The notes under the pieces were generated by a model. That model was not told the DNA's origin and made no database searches. It was given only the letters and a program-made list of their open reading frames with translations. A stretch of 5,055 nt of DNA from Clostridia bacterium (lineage in GTDB: Bacteria > Bacillota > Clostridia > Oscillospirales > CAG-272): contig JAFTKV010000065.1 of the NCBI GenBank assembly GCA_017453085.1, positions 1-5,055 on the forward strand, written 5' to 3'. The number at the start of each line of letters is the position of its first letter. Within the stretch, counting starts at the first letter, position 1. A program made the translations under genes and the position numbers. Positions 4,846-5,055 of this stretch are shown piece by piece.

Positions 4846-5055
4846 CCACCCATATGATAACAGAATAGACAAACAATATTATAGGAAAAATAATTATTAC
4901 TTAGATTGGTTATTCTCGAACCGTCTGTTTCTGCTTACTTAGAATCCCCGCTTATACATCGGGCTGATTCTATCTTTCACGATTCAAATTACCGGTTTAC
5001 TATATTCAATTGTACTGTATCAGCAATGATTCTTTTCGTTGAAACTACCGTGAAC
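4846..5055 (-). other. 3' region of an unidentified minus-strand transcript
   Basis: These 210 bases lie upstream of the terminator at 4819-4845 and should be part of the transcript it ends. I see no convincing gene. The minus-strand frame from the right edge (5054) closes at 4989 after 21 codons and could be the end of a coding region, but nothing supports it. A hairpin at 4941-4971 (AGAATC/GATTCT plus CCCG/CGGG with a 2-nt bulge) is the clearest structure. TTACTTAGA occurs twice (4898 and 4935). The stretch may be a long 3' UTR or the end of another non-coding RNA. Confidence 0.35.

Noticed and set aside
4594..4872. 92-codon minus-strand ORF
   Set aside because: It reads through a terminator and a perfect promoter, has no RBS at its start and shows low-complexity composition from the A/T-rich spacer.
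4898..4921. tRNA-like GGTTCGA on the minus strand
   Set aside because: The T-loop-like bases lack a pairing T-stem, and no acceptor or anticodon arm can be drawn.
4989..5054. 21-codon minus-strand reading frame open to the right edge
   Set aside because: It could be the end of a gene, but it is too short and featureless to call.

Overview
The window looks like a chromosomal segment from a low-to-mid GC Firmicute, most likely a Clostridia gut or rumen anaerobe. The grounds are consensus sigma-A type promoters (TTGACA, 17 bp, TATAAT or TACAAT), purine-rich Shine-Dalgarno sites, intrinsic terminators with GNRA loops, AT-rich intergenic DNA between more GC-rich genes, and the protein types. This is inference from signals; no taxonomic marker gene is present.

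Layout. Positions 2-208 (+) hold the C-terminal end of a small protein. It converges on a minus-strand operon and is separated from it by a hairpin at 218-258. The operon is read right to left from a strong promoter at 3828-3856: a 188-aa membrane-anchored protein of unknown function (3178-3744), then two MutS-superfamily ATPases (489 aa at 1712-3181 and 486 aa at 262-1722). The genes overlap by 4 and 11 bp, so they are probably translationally coupled and made in similar amounts. Both MutS-like proteins keep the MutS-type P-loop and the terminal Thr-His, but both carry Asn where the Walker B Asp is expected. Both also lack the mismatch-recognition and connector domains, so they are not the mismatch-repair MutS. 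They may form a heterodimer, with the membrane protein as partner.

Upstream of the operon, roughly 3888-4671 (minus strand), is a separate transcription unit that protein-coding genes do not explain. It starts at a perfect consensus promoter (4678-4706) preceded by an A/T-rich UP-like stretch, and ends at a strong intrinsic terminator (3888-3920). It holds a possible 45-codon ORF with a good RBS (4460-4597), a 17-bp long-range helix that can form a pseudoknot (4389-4511), a middle section with no ORF, and four tandem copies, about 54-58 bp apart, of a hairpin-SD-ATG-TAC-stop element (3960-4161). These four could be Met-Tyr minigenes or purely structural RNA repeats. I do not recognise the RNA as a known family, and it is the most interesting part of the window.

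At the right end, another minus-strand terminator (4819-4845) closes a transcript arriving from beyond the window. The last 210 bases contain a hairpin but no gene I can support.
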